From the NCBI GenBank assembly GCA_026196495.1, contig JAPHSY010000013.1, positions 1 through 64,000 of the forward strand: a stretch of 64,000 nucleotides of DNA. The letters are read 5' to 3'. Made by a program: the position numbers and the translations under genes. Shown one piece after another: positions 17,656-26,450 of the stretch. The notes below the pieces were generated by a model that made no database searches, was not told the DNA's origin, and saw only the letters and a program-made list of their open reading frames with translations. Within the stretch, counting starts at the first letter, position 1; every line of letters begins with the position of its first letter. Source of the stretch: Magnetovibrio sp. (GTDB taxonomy: Bacteria; Pseudomonadota; Alphaproteobacteria; Rhodospirillales; Magnetovibrionaceae).

Positions 17656-18155
17656 GCTTCGCCCACAGTTTCCAGCAAGGCCGAGGCCATGGCTTGTTCA
17701 GCCGACTGACCGCCCCAGATGACGTACTGGAACGCCGGGTAAAAGCGTTCACATTCATATAGTGCCGTTTCCACCATATCCTGGACTTGCTCCAATGTCG
17801 GGGCGTCGGCACCACGTAATGGCAAAGCATGGCGAAACATCGGTAGGCCTTCGTCAGCCCAAAGGGTGAAATGACCCAACCACAAATTTTCGTTCGCCAT
17901 CATCAACAGTTCTTGAACTGCGACACGTTTGGCTGCGGGAATGCGCATGTCAAAGGCACAGGTGAGCTGCATGGCCTCGGCGTTTTCGCTCCAGGTGAAA
18001 TAGAGAGAGTAATCACACCACTTGCCCGGCGCCTGAACGGCGATTTCGGTGTCGCAGCTGCGCTCCGTTTGCCATTCATAGAGGTTCACGGTTTGCTCCA
18101 CCACATCCATGGGGTGGTGCTCTGCAAATTCTATTTCGCGCTGTGTGGTCGCCAT
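17652..18155 (-). CDS. YbjN-domain protein
   Basis: 167 residues of the YbjN (type III secretion chaperone-like fold) family, whose molecular role is not defined; E. coli YbjN affects motility and stress phenotypes when overproduced. The alternating strand/helix pattern with WCDYSLYFTWSENAEAMQLTCAFD and ANENLWLGHFTLWADEGLPMFRHALPLRG is typical of alphaproteobacterial members. It heads a small operon with proC and csaA on the minus strand. Confidence 0.85.
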   Translation of the reverse strand: MATTQREIEFAEHHPMDVVEQTVNLYEWQTERSCDTEIAVQAPGKWCDYSLYFTWSENAEAMQLTCAFDMRIPAAKRVAVQELLMMANENLWLGHFTLWADEGLPMFRHALPLRGADAPTLEQVQDMVETALYECERFYPAFQYVIWGGQSAEQAMASALLETVGEA

Positions 18156-18178
18156 GGTGTCGATCCCTAAATCCCTCG

Positions 18179-18224
18179 GCCCAGAACGGCATTTCTGGGC
18201 ACCTGATGTGTGCCTTTTTTATTT
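18179..18224. terminator. Hairpin plus U-tract, plus-strand orientation, no gene assigned
   Basis: GCCCAGAA-N6-TTCTGGGC (18179-18200) overlaps GGCAC-N7-GTGCC (18198-18214), which is followed by six T and ATTT on the plus strand. This looks like a rho-independent terminator, but no plus-strand gene ends nearby. It lies just upstream of the minus-strand YbjN gene, so on that strand the first stem would be a leader hairpin. A short plus-strand RNA is possible. Confidence 0.35.
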
Positions 18225-18349
18225 AAGCACTAGATTTAGTGTGTCGAAGCCCTATGGGAGTCGCAAGCACAAGCAAGCGATTTCATGTGGAAAAAACCAA
18301 AAATTTTAAGAGTCGCAATGATTCCAGATACTTAGCTCCGATTCGCACA

Positions 18350-18381
18350 AAAGCCCCCGAATCGGGCGAATCGAGGGCTTT
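18350..18381 (-). terminator. Terminator hairpin downstream of ubiK
   Basis: AAAGCCC/GGGCTTT stem, with further partial pairing inside through CGAATCG repeats, followed on the minus strand by TTTTGTG. It lies about 65 bases after the ubiK stop codon. Confidence 0.6.
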
Positions 18382-18446
18382 AAGTGATTCAAAAACCACG
18401 ATTTTTCAAAAACGTGAGAGAATCGGGAAAATTTAGAGCTGAAGAC

Positions 18447-18692
18447 TTACTTTAGTTTCGCTTCCAATTCGGCGATGCGGGCTTCTAGTTTTTCTTGCTC
18501 AGCACGTGCTTTGGCAGCCATGGCTTTCACCGCTTCAAATTCTTCGCGGGGTACCAGATCCATTTCCAAAAGCAACTTTTCGACATGGCGGCGCAAGAAG
18601 TTATCACTGTCGCCTTTAAGACCTGTCACAGCAGACACAGCCCCACTGGCAACTTTGGCCATATCGTCGAGGATGCGGTTGGTGGTTTGCAT
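18447..18692 (-). CDS. ubiK: Ubiquinone biosynthesis accessory factor UbiK (BMFP domain)
   Basis: 81 residues from ATG 18692 (MQTTNRILDDMAKVASGAV); the open frame runs 186 bases further upstream but that part is not family-like. The N-terminal amphipathic segment and the C-terminal coiled coil (KARAEQEKLEARIAELEAKL), together with FLRRHVEKLLLEMDLVPREEF, identify the BMFP/UbiK family. In E. coli UbiK works with UbiJ in the aerobic Ubi complex; its position close to hldD and lgt is common in alphaproteobacteria. It relates functionally to the ubiTUV genes later in the window. Confidence 0.9.
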   Translation of the reverse strand: MQTTNRILDDMAKVASGAVSAVTGLKGDSDNFLRRHVEKLLLEMDLVPREEFEAVKAMAAKARAEQEKLEARIAELEAKLK

Positions 18693-18834
18693 AAGCTTGA
18701 TATCCTTATTGTCAGATTTGGCCGCATTATGAAGGCAGTGCCCATACAACGCAACACTGGTGCAACACCTCCTAACTGGACGGGGCGCGTGGCACACCCT
18801 ATAAACAAGAACGAAAATTATAAGGGGTTTCCTG

Positions 18835-19821
18835 ATGTACATCATTACAGGCGGGGCTGGGTTTATCGGCTCCAACATTGCGTGGGCGCTGGAACAGCGC
18901 GGCTATTCCAAAATTGTCATCGTTGATCGCATGCGTGACGGCGTGAAGTGGAAAAACATTGCCAAACGCGAACTGTTTGATGTGGTGCACCCCGACAACC
19001 TATTTGAGTTCCTTGAACAACATGATTCCAATGTCAAAGCCATTTTCCATATGGGCGCGATTTCAGCGACCACGGAAATGGATGGCGATAAAATCATGGA
19101 CAACAATTTCCGCCTGTCCATGGATTTGTGGAAATGGTGCACGGCCAATCATGTACGCTTTATATATGCGTCTTCGGCGGCAACTTATGGGGACGGTGAA
19201 AATGGTTTTGTGGATCATGCAGATATAGAGAATTTGTCGAAGCTTGCCCCGCTCAATCCCTATGGGTGGAGCAAACACCTGTTTGATCGTCGTGTATCTC
19301 GGATGCTGGCCAGCAATGAACCGCACCCGCCGCAATGGGCCGGGCTGAAGTTCTTTAACGTTTATGGACCCAACGAATACCACAAAGGCACCATGCAAAG
19401 CGTGGTCAGCCACGTCTTCCCTGTGGCGGTCAAAGGTGAAACCTGCAAGCTGTTTAAATCTCACCATCCCGATTACGAAGACGGCGGCCAACTGCGCGAT
19501 TTTGTGTCTATTGATGACTGTATTGATGTGATGATGTGGTTGTTGGATAACCCTGATGTGTCGGGGCTGTTTAACTGTGGCACCGGCCAAGCACGTCCGT
19601 TCAAAGATTTGGCGGCTGCGGTCTACCGGGCCTTGGACATGGCCCCGCAAATTGAATACATCCCGACGCCGGAACACTTGCGTGACAAGTATCAGTATTA
19701 CACCCAGGCAGATATGAGTAAACTGCGCGAAGCTGGTTACACCAAAGACTTCACGTCGCTGGAAGACGGTGTGAAAGCTTACGTGCAAAATCATCTCAAC
19801 ACTGAGGATCCTTGTCGCTGA
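18835..19821 (+). CDS. hldD: ADP-L-glycero-D-manno-heptose-6-epimerase (HldD/RfaD)
   Basis: 328-residue SDR-type epimerase that makes ADP-L-glycero-D-manno-heptose, the precursor for the heptoses of the lipopolysaccharide inner core. NADP-binding GGAGFIGSNI is at residue 6; the active-site NPYGWSKH gives Tyr-x3-Lys; FFNVYGPNEYHKGTMQSV and DFVSIDDC match HldD closely. Length is normal. Its stop (TGA) overlaps the lgt ATG by one base. Confidence 0.93.
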   Translation: MYIITGGAGFIGSNIAWALEQRGYSKIVIVDRMRDGVKWKNIAKRELFDVVHPDNLFEFLEQHDSNVKAIFHMGAISATTEMDGDKIMDNNFRLSMDLWKWCTANHVRFIYASSAATYGDGENGFVDHADIENLSKLAPLNPYGWSKHLFDRRVSRMLASNEPHPPQWAGLKFFNVYGPNEYHKGTMQSVVSHVFPVAVKGETCKLFKSHHPDYEDGGQLRDFVSIDDCIDVMMWLLDNPDVSGLFNCGTGQARPFKDLAAAVYRALDMAPQIEYIPTPEHLRDKYQYYTQADMSKLREAGYTKDFTSLEDGVKAYVQNHLNTEDPCR

Positions 19822-20621
19822 TGTACGCCATTGCGTTTCCCATGATTGACCCTGTACTGGTAGAAATTGGCCCGGTTGTTATCCGCTGGTATGCCTTGGC
19901 TTACATTGCCGGACTGGTATTGGGTTGGCGCTATATGATGTGGCTGGCGGACCAAGCTGGTTCATTTGTTAAATCCAAAGATGCCGATGACTTTTTGGTC
20001 TGGGCTGTGTTTGGTGTGATCTTAGGTGGGCGCCTGGGCTACGTATTTTTTTACAAGCCAGAATATTATTTGGCGAATCCCGCTGAAATTCTTCAAACGT
20101 GGCAAGGTGGAATGTCGTTCCATGGTGGGTTCTTAGGGGTCTTGTTTGCCACTTGGCTGTTTTGTCGTCTGCGCAGTATTCGTTTTTTGGCGTTTGTCGA
20201 TTTGGGTGTCGTCGTTGCCCCCTTTGGCTTGTTCTTTGGCCGCCTTGCCAATTTCGCCAATTCAGAACTTTGGGGTCGCACCACGGATGTGGCCTGGGGC
20301 GTTGTGTTTCCCAACGGTGGGCCATACCCGCGCCATCCCAGCCAACTTTATGAAGCTGCACTCGAAGGTTTGGTGTTGTTGGTGGTGTTGCACTTGGTGT
20401 GGCGACGGGAAAGTTTGCGAAAAACCCCAGGTGTGCTTTCAGGTGTGTTTTTAATTGGTTACGGTTTGTCCCGGATCATTGTTGAATTTTTCCGTCAACC
20501 CGATGAGCACTTAGGCTTCTTGTGGGGCGGTGCCACCATGGGGCAGCTCTTGTCAATTCCAATGGTGTTGGCAGGCATAGGTCTTATTGCATATGCACGC
20601 AAACGCCCTATATTAGGGTAA
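19821..20621 (+). CDS. lgt: Prolipoprotein diacylglyceryl transferase Lgt
   Basis: 266-residue inner-membrane enzyme that transfers diacylglyceryl from phosphatidylglycerol to the lipobox cysteine of prolipoproteins. I use ATG 19821, overlapping the hldD stop, rather than the in-frame TTG at 19812. The Lgt signature GRLANFANSELWGR is present, as are the HGG motif (SFHGGFLG) and the C-terminal GLSRIIVEFFRQPDEH. Seven hydrophobic segments are expected. The window encodes at least six predicted lipoproteins that would be its substrates. Confidence 0.95.
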   Translation: MYAIAFPMIDPVLVEIGPVVIRWYALAYIAGLVLGWRYMMWLADQAGSFVKSKDADDFLVWAVFGVILGGRLGYVFFYKPEYYLANPAEILQTWQGGMSFHGGFLGVLFATWLFCRLRSIRFLAFVDLGVVVAPFGLFFGRLANFANSELWGRTTDVAWGVVFPNGGPYPRHPSQLYEAALEGLVLLVVLHLVWRRESLRKTPGVLSGVFLIGYGLSRIIVEFFRQPDEHLGFLWGGATMGQLLSIPMVLAGIGLIAYARKRPILG

Positions 20622-20661
20622 TCTAAAGTTAAGCCTTCCCAAGAGATGTGGACTTAAAATA

Positions 20662-21750
20662 ATGAACGCGCTTTTTGACATCATCAAAGCCGAGATCGAG
20701 GCCGACGGCCCCATCACCGTGGCCCGTTATATGGAATTGGCTTTGGCCCACCCCGAACATGGCTACTACCAAAAACAAGACCCATTTGGCGAAGATGGTG
20801 ATTTTGTCACCGCGCCGGAAATCAGCCAGATGTTTGGTGAAATCTTGGGTTTGTGGATGGCTGTGGTATGGCAGGGAATGGGCGAACCAGATCCTTTGAA
20901 CTTGGTTGAACTGGGCCCCGGACGCGGCACCTTGATGGCGGATGCGTTGCGTGCCGCCCATGCTTTGGAAGATTTTGATGACGCGGTGCGCATGTGGATG
21001 ATTGAAACCAGCCCCGCTTTGCGTGAAAAACAAAAAGAAATGCTTAAGCCCGCTATGTTGATGCCGGCTTGGCGCGATAGCTTTGAAGAGGTTGGCCCAG
21101 GCCCCCTAATTGTGATCGCTAATGAATTTTTCGATGCATTGCCAATCCAACAGATTGCACGTGCCGATGATGGCTGGCGCGAACGCCTGATCGGCATGAA
21201 TGACGAGGGCGATAAGTTTGAATACACCCTATCCGAAGACTTAGCCGACAGTTCCGTGGTTCCAGAAGAACTGCGCAATTCCACCCCGCCGGGAAGTATC
21301 TTTGAATATCAGCCTGCATCGCAAGCCATTATGCGCCAGATATCTGAGCGTGTGGTGAAAGAAGGTGGTGTGGCTCTGTTCATTGATTATGGCCATATCG
21401 AACACGGCATTGGTGAAACCTTGCAAGCGGTGAAAGATCACAAATTTACGGATGTGTTGAAAAACCCGGGTGATGTGGATTTGACCGCACATGTTGATTT
21501 TCTGCAATTGACCAAAGTGGCAGAAGAAGCCGGAGCGACGGTTTTGGGCCCTGTGCCTCAAGGCGCATTTTTAGAACGCCTTGGCTTGGGACAGCGTGCG
21601 AATGCATTGATGATGAACGGCAATGAAGATCAAGTGGCAGAGATTGATGCCGCTTATAAGCGTCTGACGGACGCGGAAGAAATGGGTACCTTGTTTAAGG
21701 TGATTGCCATTGTGCCGCCAGGATTTGGCGTGCCGCCCTGGGCAGAATAA
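20662..21750 (+). CDS. MidA/NDUFAF7-family SAM-dependent methyltransferase
   Basis: 362-residue protein of the DUF185 group. NDUFAF7 in mitochondria dimethylates an arginine of complex I subunit NDUFS2; the bacterial target is usually assumed rather than shown. Signatures are PITVARYMELALAHPEHGYY, the SAM motif LVELGPGRGTLMAD, NEFFDALPIQQ and LFIDYGH. It follows lgt, as in many alphaproteobacteria where pgeF comes next; here a small minus-strand gene intervenes. Confidence 0.9.
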   Translation: MNALFDIIKAEIEADGPITVARYMELALAHPEHGYYQKQDPFGEDGDFVTAPEISQMFGEILGLWMAVVWQGMGEPDPLNLVELGPGRGTLMADALRAAHALEDFDDAVRMWMIETSPALREKQKEMLKPAMLMPAWRDSFEEVGPGPLIVIANEFFDALPIQQIARADDGWRERLIGMNDEGDKFEYTLSEDLADSSVVPEELRNSTPPGSIFEYQPASQAIMRQISERVVKEGGVALFIDYGHIEHGIGETLQAVKDHKFTDVLKNPGDVDLTAHVDFLQLTKVAEEAGATVLGPVPQGAFLERLGLGQRANALMMNGNEDQVAEIDAAYKRLTDAEEMGTLFKVIAIVPPGFGVPPWAE

Positions 21751-21772
21751 CTGGCCAAGGGTAATTGAATGA

Positions 21773-22024
21773 TCAGACCACTGTGGTGCGGGCGATCGCT
21801 TCGTTGCGGGTAACGTCCGCAATCTGCAAGACCATGTTGTTTTGTGTACCTTGGGTAATGTTGGTGATGATGGTGCGACCCAGGGTCGACCAATCGCCTT
21901 CAATCTCGTCACCAATTTCGGCTTGAACGTTGCCCATCGATTCCAAAACCACACAGGTGTTATCTGCTATTTCTGCAACCAATGCGCCTAAACGATGGTT
22001 CACGGAAATGATTTTACCCTTCAT
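21773..22024 (-). CDS. Small conserved beta-rich protein of unknown function
   Basis: 83 residues, MKGKIISVNHRLGALVAEI at the start, then alternating strands and EIGDEIEGDWSTLG. The pattern suggests a small beta-barrel, like uncharacterised MKGTI-type proteins seen in many proteobacteria, but I cannot assign a function. It is inverted relative to its neighbours between midA and pgeF. A palindrome TTGATA-ATC-TATCAA lies at 22036-22050, just upstream of its start, so it may be separately regulated. Confidence 0.6.
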   Translation of the reverse strand: MKGKIISVNHRLGALVAEIADNTCVVLESMGNVQAEIGDEIEGDWSTLGRTIITNITQGTQNNMVLQIADVTRNEAIARTTVV

Positions 22025-22035
22025 GAGATGCCCCT

Positions 22036-22050
22036 TTGATAATCTATCAA
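22036..22050. promoter_or_regulatory. 15-bp palindrome upstream of the small minus-strand gene
   Basis: TTGATA-ATC-TATCAA is a perfect inverted repeat, 11 bases before the start codon of the 83-residue protein on the minus strand. It resembles an FNR half-site pair but with a 5-base rather than 4-base spacer, so another regulator is more likely. Confidence 0.3.
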
Positions 22051-22176
22051 GACTTTCATATCATTAACTGATACTAAGGTAAAGTTGCGCCAGAAATGCA
22101 GCGTATTTAAGATGCTATTCAAAAAGGTTGTATCGAAGGGATTGGCTTTCAAGGTAACAGTCCGTTAAATACGTTC

Positions 22177-22953
22177 ATGATCAAAGCGACAACACTGAGT
22201 AATCCAATCATCCATCATGGTTTTCTCACCCGTGAAGACGGGGTGAGTACAGGTATATATGCCGGGCTTAACTGTGGCCCGGGCTCGGATGATGATCCCA
22301 ATGATGTGCAGGAAAACCGTCGCCGCGCGGTGGATCGTGTTGGTTTAGGTGGTGCGCACTTGGTGACGTGTTATCAGATCCATTCGTCCAAAGTTATAAG
22401 TGTCACAGAGCCTTGGGACCCAAATGATCCACCTCAGGCAGATGCTATGGTGACGTCCTGTCCTGGTCTTGCTTTGGGTATTTTGACCGCAGATTGTGCT
22501 CCGGTTTTGTTCGCCGATCCTAAGGCTGGGGTTATTGGTGCGGCCCATGCGGGCTGGCGCGGTGCACAAGGAGGTGTGTTACAGGCAACAGTATCTGAGA
22601 TGGTCAAAATGGGTGCTCGGTCTGACCGTATTCATGCCGCCGTGGGACCGTGTATTCATCAGAAATCTTACGAAGTTGGGGAAGACCTGCGTCTTCAGAT
22701 TATTGAGACAAGCGCTTGGGCTGATTGGTGTTTTGAACCTGCAGCACGTCCTGGACATTATCAATTTGATCTGCCCAGCTATGTCAGTGGAGAACTACAA
22801 CGTCTGGAACTGGGGGCAGTCGAAGTGGTGGATTGCGACACCTATGTTGACCAACAACGGTTTTTCAGCTTCCGCCGCACCACCCATCGTGAAGAGCCTG
22901 ATTATGGGCGACAAATATCAATCATTGGCCTGAGTGTGGGTACATCGTCATGA
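22177..22953 (+). CDS. pgeF: Peptidoglycan editing factor PgeF (YfiH, laccase-domain family)
   Basis: 258 residues. In E. coli PgeF removes mis-incorporated L-Ser-containing cytoplasmic precursors (UDP-MurNAc-L-Ser) and keeps the peptidoglycan peptide correct; the family also shows purine nucleoside activity in other organisms. Zinc-binding motifs are present: HSSKV, TADCAPVLFAD, AAHAGWRGAQGG and AAVGPCIHQKSYEVG. The stop overlaps the downstream lipoprotein start by four bases. Confidence 0.92.
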   Translation: MIKATTLSNPIIHHGFLTREDGVSTGIYAGLNCGPGSDDDPNDVQENRRRAVDRVGLGGAHLVTCYQIHSSKVISVTEPWDPNDPPQADAMVTSCPGLALGILTADCAPVLFADPKAGVIGAAHAGWRGAQGGVLQATVSEMVKMGARSDRIHAAVGPCIHQKSYEVGEDLRLQIIETSAWADWCFEPAARPGHYQFDLPSYVSGELQRLELGAVEVVDCDTYVDQQRFFSFRRTTHREEPDYGRQISIIGLSVGTSS

Positions 22954-23906
22954 TTCGGTTTGTGGTGGTGCTTATGGCTGCAATGATGCTCGTGAGTGCA
23001 TGCTCAAAGGCTCCGGCAAAGCGTGATACCCAATGGCAAGGCTATTACGCCAAGTTGGACACGCCGCGCGCCCACGTTCATGTGGTGCCTCCCGAAGGCA
23101 CCACCGTACCCATGGCCAAATTGATTGCCGAACATGTGGTGGAACAACTTCAAAAAGAAAAAATATCGGCACAAATCAGTGATGGGCGCCTCGGCAAAGG
23201 ACGCCACTTTGTGCTGACCGGTATGGCGGAGCGCATCGAAAATGATCCGCGTGTGAAGTATGACCGGGTACTGCGTTGGATGCTGTCGGATGCCGGTGGG
23301 CGACTGATTTCCACCTACACCCACGGTATTGAAGGCACCCAGCAAGAATGGGATTTTGGTGATGCACAGTTGTTGGCATCAATCGCCATTGGTACAGCGG
23401 GACCGGTTTCGCAAATGGTGCTGCAAGAAACCAAATCGACTGTGCCGACAGATCCTTTGCGTCGTGGATTGTTGGTTGAACAGGTTGCAGGCCTCAGTCC
23501 ACAAGACAGCGCCTTTGTGACCAAGGCCGTCTCAACCGCTTTGCGCACGTCTGATGTTTTGGTGACGGGGGATCCGCGTCAGGCCTCATTTCGATTGGCC
23601 GGGCGTGTGGAGGTTACCGAAAGTGACCCCGGTTTTGTCAATATCCGCATTGTTTGGCGTGTGTTGACCATGGATCAGCGTGAAATCGGTAGCGCAGTAC
23701 AAGATAATCGCTTGGCTCAAACTCAGTTACAGGGCGGTTGGGCTGAATTTGCCCCGGCAATTGGCAAGGCTGCGGCCGTTGGTGTTGAGCATGTTTTTGG
23801 CACCCGCAGGGGGCCAGCTCCCGGATCAGCTAACCGTGCTAAAGGTGAGCCGCCAGCCATTGTTTTGCCGGGTCAACCCGGCCGCGCCATGCCCCCGCCA
23901 CAGTAG
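22950..23906 (+). CDS. Predicted lipoprotein of unknown function
   Basis: 318 residues with a lipoprotein signal ending LVSAC (Cys18). The mature part has no motif I recognise; it alternates strands and helices and includes VPPEGTTVPMAKLIAEHVVEQLQ and RVLRWMLSDAGGRLISTY, reminiscent of domains that handle small envelope ligands. The C-terminus is Pro/Gly-rich. Start ATG 22950 overlaps the pgeF stop (ATGA), so it is co-translated with pgeF, which hints at a cell-wall-related job. It sits between pgeF and prs as in related genomes. Confidence 0.75.
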   Translation: MIRFVVVLMAAMMLVSACSKAPAKRDTQWQGYYAKLDTPRAHVHVVPPEGTTVPMAKLIAEHVVEQLQKEKISAQISDGRLGKGRHFVLTGMAERIENDPRVKYDRVLRWMLSDAGGRLISTYTHGIEGTQQEWDFGDAQLLASIAIGTAGPVSQMVLQETKSTVPTDPLRRGLLVEQVAGLSPQDSAFVTKAVSTALRTSDVLVTGDPRQASFRLAGRVEVTESDPGFVNIRIVWRVLTMDQREIGSAVQDNRLAQTQLQGGWAEFAPAIGKAAAVGVEHVFGTRRGPAPGSANRAKGEPPAIVLPGQPGRAMPPPQ

Positions 23907-24127
23907 TTTTTTCCACCATTGGCTCATTTGTGGTGAGAAATGGAGGGAATATGCCGAAAACCAATAGTTTTTAGGTGTTTTGCACGTTTACACGGGTGCC
24001 GGGGCTTGGTATGTTCCGCCGCGTTCCGCAGACATTATTTTGGGCTTGTGGACTTTTGACATTTTGGGCGTCAGGTGACCAGTCTAAGTGATTGGATCAC
24101 CACAGTAGTAGCGGACCGGGTAAATCG

Positions 24128-25063
24128 ATGAAAATCGTCGCAGGTAACAGCAATCTTCCACTGGCAACAGCCATTTCCAAGGAATTGGAAATCCCGCTTG
24201 CCAAGGGCACTATCCGTCGTTTCTCCGATATGGAGATTTTCGTCGAAATTTCGGAAAATGTGCGTGGTGAAGACGTTTTCGTCATTCAGTCCACTTCATA
24301 TCCGGCTAACGACAACTTGATGGAATTGCTGGTGGTGATTGATGCGTTGCGTCGTGGCTCCGCCCGTCGCATTACGGCAGTGTTGCCGTACTTCGGCTAT
24401 GCCCGCCAAGATCGTAAGCCCGCACCGCGCACGCCGATCTCGGCCAAGTTGGTGGCGAACATGATCACCGCTGCGGGTGCAGATCGCGTTTTGACCATGG
24501 ACTTGCACGCCGGTCAGATTCAGGGTTTCTTCGACATTCCCCTGGACAACCTGTTTGCAGCCCCGGTGTTTGCCCGCGACATCAAGGCACGCCTGACGGG
24601 GGATAAACCCATCACTGTGGTTTCGCCCGATGTTGGCGGTGTGGTCCGTGCACGTGCCATTGCCAAACGTTTGGATGCGGACTTGGCAATCATTGACAAG
24701 CGTCGGGAACGCGCTGGTGTGTCGGAAGTGATGAACATCATCGGTGATGTCAAAGACACACGCTGTATCTTGATTGATGACATTGTCGATTCCGGGGGCA
24801 CGTTGTGTAATGCAGCTGTTGCGCTGAAAGATCAAGGTGCCCAAGAAGTTTATGCCTTCATCACCCATGGGGTGTTGTCTGGCGGAGCAGTGGCCCGTGT
24901 AACGGGATCACCGTTGGAAAAATTGGTGGTGACCGACAGCATCCAGGCCACGGATGCGGTACGAGGTGCCCATAATATCGAACAACTCCCGATCGCACCC
25001 CTGATGGCTGATGCGATTGAGCGGATCAGCAACGAAACCTCGGTTTCGTCTTTGTTCGATTAA
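24128..25063 (+). CDS. prs: Ribose-phosphate pyrophosphokinase (PRPP synthetase)
   Basis: 311-residue enzyme making PRPP from ribose 5-phosphate and ATP for nucleotide, His and Trp synthesis. ATG 24128 ([13 protein letters not shown]) is preferred to an in-frame codon at 24092. Motifs: the flexible loop [34 protein letters not shown], and the PRPP-binding loop [18 protein letters not shown]. Length is standard. It is separated from the preceding lipoprotein by 221 bases, so it probably has its own promoter. Confidence 0.96.
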   Translation: MKIVAGNSNLPLATAISKELEIPLAKGTIRRFSDMEIFVEISENVRGEDVFVIQSTSYPANDNLMELLVVIDALRRGSARRITAVLPYFGYARQDRKPAPRTPISAKLVANMITAAGADRVLTMDLHAGQIQGFFDIPLDNLFAAPVFARDIKARLTGDKPITVVSPDVGGVVRARAIAKRLDADLAIIDKRRERAGVSEVMNIIGDVKDTRCILIDDIVDSGGTLCNAAVALKDQGAQEVYAFITHGVLSGGAVARVTGSPLEKLVVTDSIQATDAVRGAHNIEQLPIAPLMADAIERISNETSVSSLFD

Positions 25064-25108
25064 GAGATACCCAAGCGGGGTCCTGTTGGGCCACGCCGGG
25101 TTATGAGC

Positions 25109-25160
25109 GGCGCGTTGCAAGATGCGCCATTTTGGACACGAACACCCCTGGAGGTTCGTG
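25109..25160 (+). promoter_or_regulatory. Two hairpins in the rplY leader
   Basis: GGCGC-N10-GCGCC (25109-25128) and CACGAAC-N10-GTTCGTG (25137-25160) lie between prs and rplY, ending 25 bases before the rplY start. There is no clean U tract, so control of L25 translation or mRNA processing is as likely as termination. Confidence 0.3.
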
Positions 25161-25184
25161 CCGTTTAAAAAAGGAGATAGCCAC

Positions 25185-25829
25185 ATGGCTAACGCTTTTG
25201 TTCTCAACGCTGAAACGCGTGAGCGGGCAGGTAAGGGGGCAGCCCGCGCGACCCGTCGTACTGGTCGCGTGCCTGCCGTCATCTATGGTGACAAAAAAGA
25301 ATCCGTAATGGTATCGATCGATCCGGTCGAGCTGAACAAGCTTGCCAGCACGGGTAGCTTTTTCTCTCACTTGGTTGAAATCAAGGTTGGCAAAGACAGC
25401 CACCGTGTTATCGCACGTGACATTCAAATGCACCCGGTCACCGACCGTCCGTTGCATATTGACTTCATGCGCGTCACGAAGGGTTCCACCATTGCTGTGA
25501 ATATTCCGATCCACTACATCAACGAAGAAAACTCCCCGGGCCTCAAATACGGTGGTGTTCTCAACATTGTGCGGCACGATGTCGAACTTAACGTTTCTCC
25601 GGAAGCTATTCCTGAGTACATCGACGTGGATCTCACAGGCCTGGAAGTCGGTGCATCCATCCACATCAGCTCTGTTGCGCTGCCGGATGGTGCTACCCCG
25701 ACCATTACCGACCGCGACTTCACCGTTGCAACGATTGCTGCTCCGACAGTGTCCAAAGCTGTTGAAGAAGAAGAAGTTGAAATTGAAGGTGAAGAAGGCG
25801 AAGCAACTGAAGAGGGTGGCGAAGAGTAA
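25185..25829 (+). CDS. rplY: 50S ribosomal protein L25/CTC
   Basis: 214-residue long-form L25 (CTC type), which binds 5S rRNA. ATG 25185 follows AAGGAG; a frame extension upstream to 25122 is not family-like. N-terminal L25 domain with RERAGKGAARATRRTGRVPAVIYG, then the CTC beta domain (IPIHYINEENSPGLKYGGVLNIV), ending in a Glu-rich tail typical of alphaproteobacteria. pth begins 18 bases downstream, a very common pairing. Confidence 0.95.
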   Translation: MANAFVLNAETRERAGKGAARATRRTGRVPAVIYGDKKESVMVSIDPVELNKLASTGSFFSHLVEIKVGKDSHRVIARDIQMHPVTDRPLHIDFMRVTKGSTIAVNIPIHYINEENSPGLKYGGVLNIVRHDVELNVSPEAIPEYIDVDLTGLEVGASIHISSVALPDGATPTITDRDFTVATIAAPTVSKAVEEEEVEIEGEEGEATEEGGEE

Positions 25830-25847
25830 TCTTCACTGCGACTTCAT

Positions 25848-26450
25848 ATGTTTCTTGTTGTGGGACTTGGAAATCCAGGCGAAAAATATGCCCGGAACCG
25901 CCACAACATTGGGTTTATGGCGGCGGACGAAATTGTCCGCCGCCATTCCTTTCCCAGCTATCGCGCAAAGTTCCAGGGCGAACTGTCAGAAGGCAAAATC
26001 GGCACCGATAAGGTGTTGGTGTTGAAACCACAAACTTTCATGAACGAAAGTGGCCGTTCTGTGAACGAAGTGGTCACGTTTTATAAGATTGCCCCAGAAA
26101 ACATCATTGTATTACACGATGAACTGGATTTAGCCCCCGGCAAGCTGCGCGTGAAACGCGGCGGCGGCCATGCAGGGCACAATGGATTGCGTTCTATCCA
26201 TGCACACGTCGGTGAAGGTTATGCCCGTGTGCGTTTGGGTATCGGTCACCCGGGATCGAAAGATCGGGTGACAGGCCATGTATTGAAAGATTTTGCCAAG
26301 GCAGACCAAGACTGGATGGTTCCACAATTGGATGCCGTGGCCGATAACATAGATTTGATCTTAGACGGGCGTGATTCTGATTTCATGACCCGTGTGGCGC
26401 AGGCGGTTAAACCGCCGCGCAGCTCTAATAATAAGAAGGATGACAGCTGA
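25848..26450 (+). CDS. pth: Peptidyl-tRNA hydrolase
   Basis: 200-residue essential enzyme that cleaves peptidyl-tRNA released from stalled ribosomes. The N-terminal [18 protein letters not shown] carries the catalytic His19; [36 protein letters not shown] and LGIGHPGSK are all intact. The gene overlaps ychF by one base (stop TGA / start ATG) and follows rplY, giving a compact prs/rplY/pth/ychF cluster. Confidence 0.96.
   Translation: MFLVVGLGNPGEKYARNRHNIGFMAADEIVRRHSFPSYRAKFQGELSEGKIGTDKVLVLKPQTFMNESGRSVNEVVTFYKIAPENIIVLHDELDLAPGKLRVKRGGGHAGHNGLRSIHAHVGEGYARVRLGIGHPGSKDRVTGHVLKDFAKADQDWMVPQLDAVADNIDLILDGRDSDFMTRVAQAVKPPRSSNNKKDDS

Noticed and set aside
22036-22050. TTGATA-ATC-TATCAA as a second FNR box
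   Set aside because: The half-sites are spaced by five bases, not four, which FNR does not tolerate well; listed only as a palindrome.
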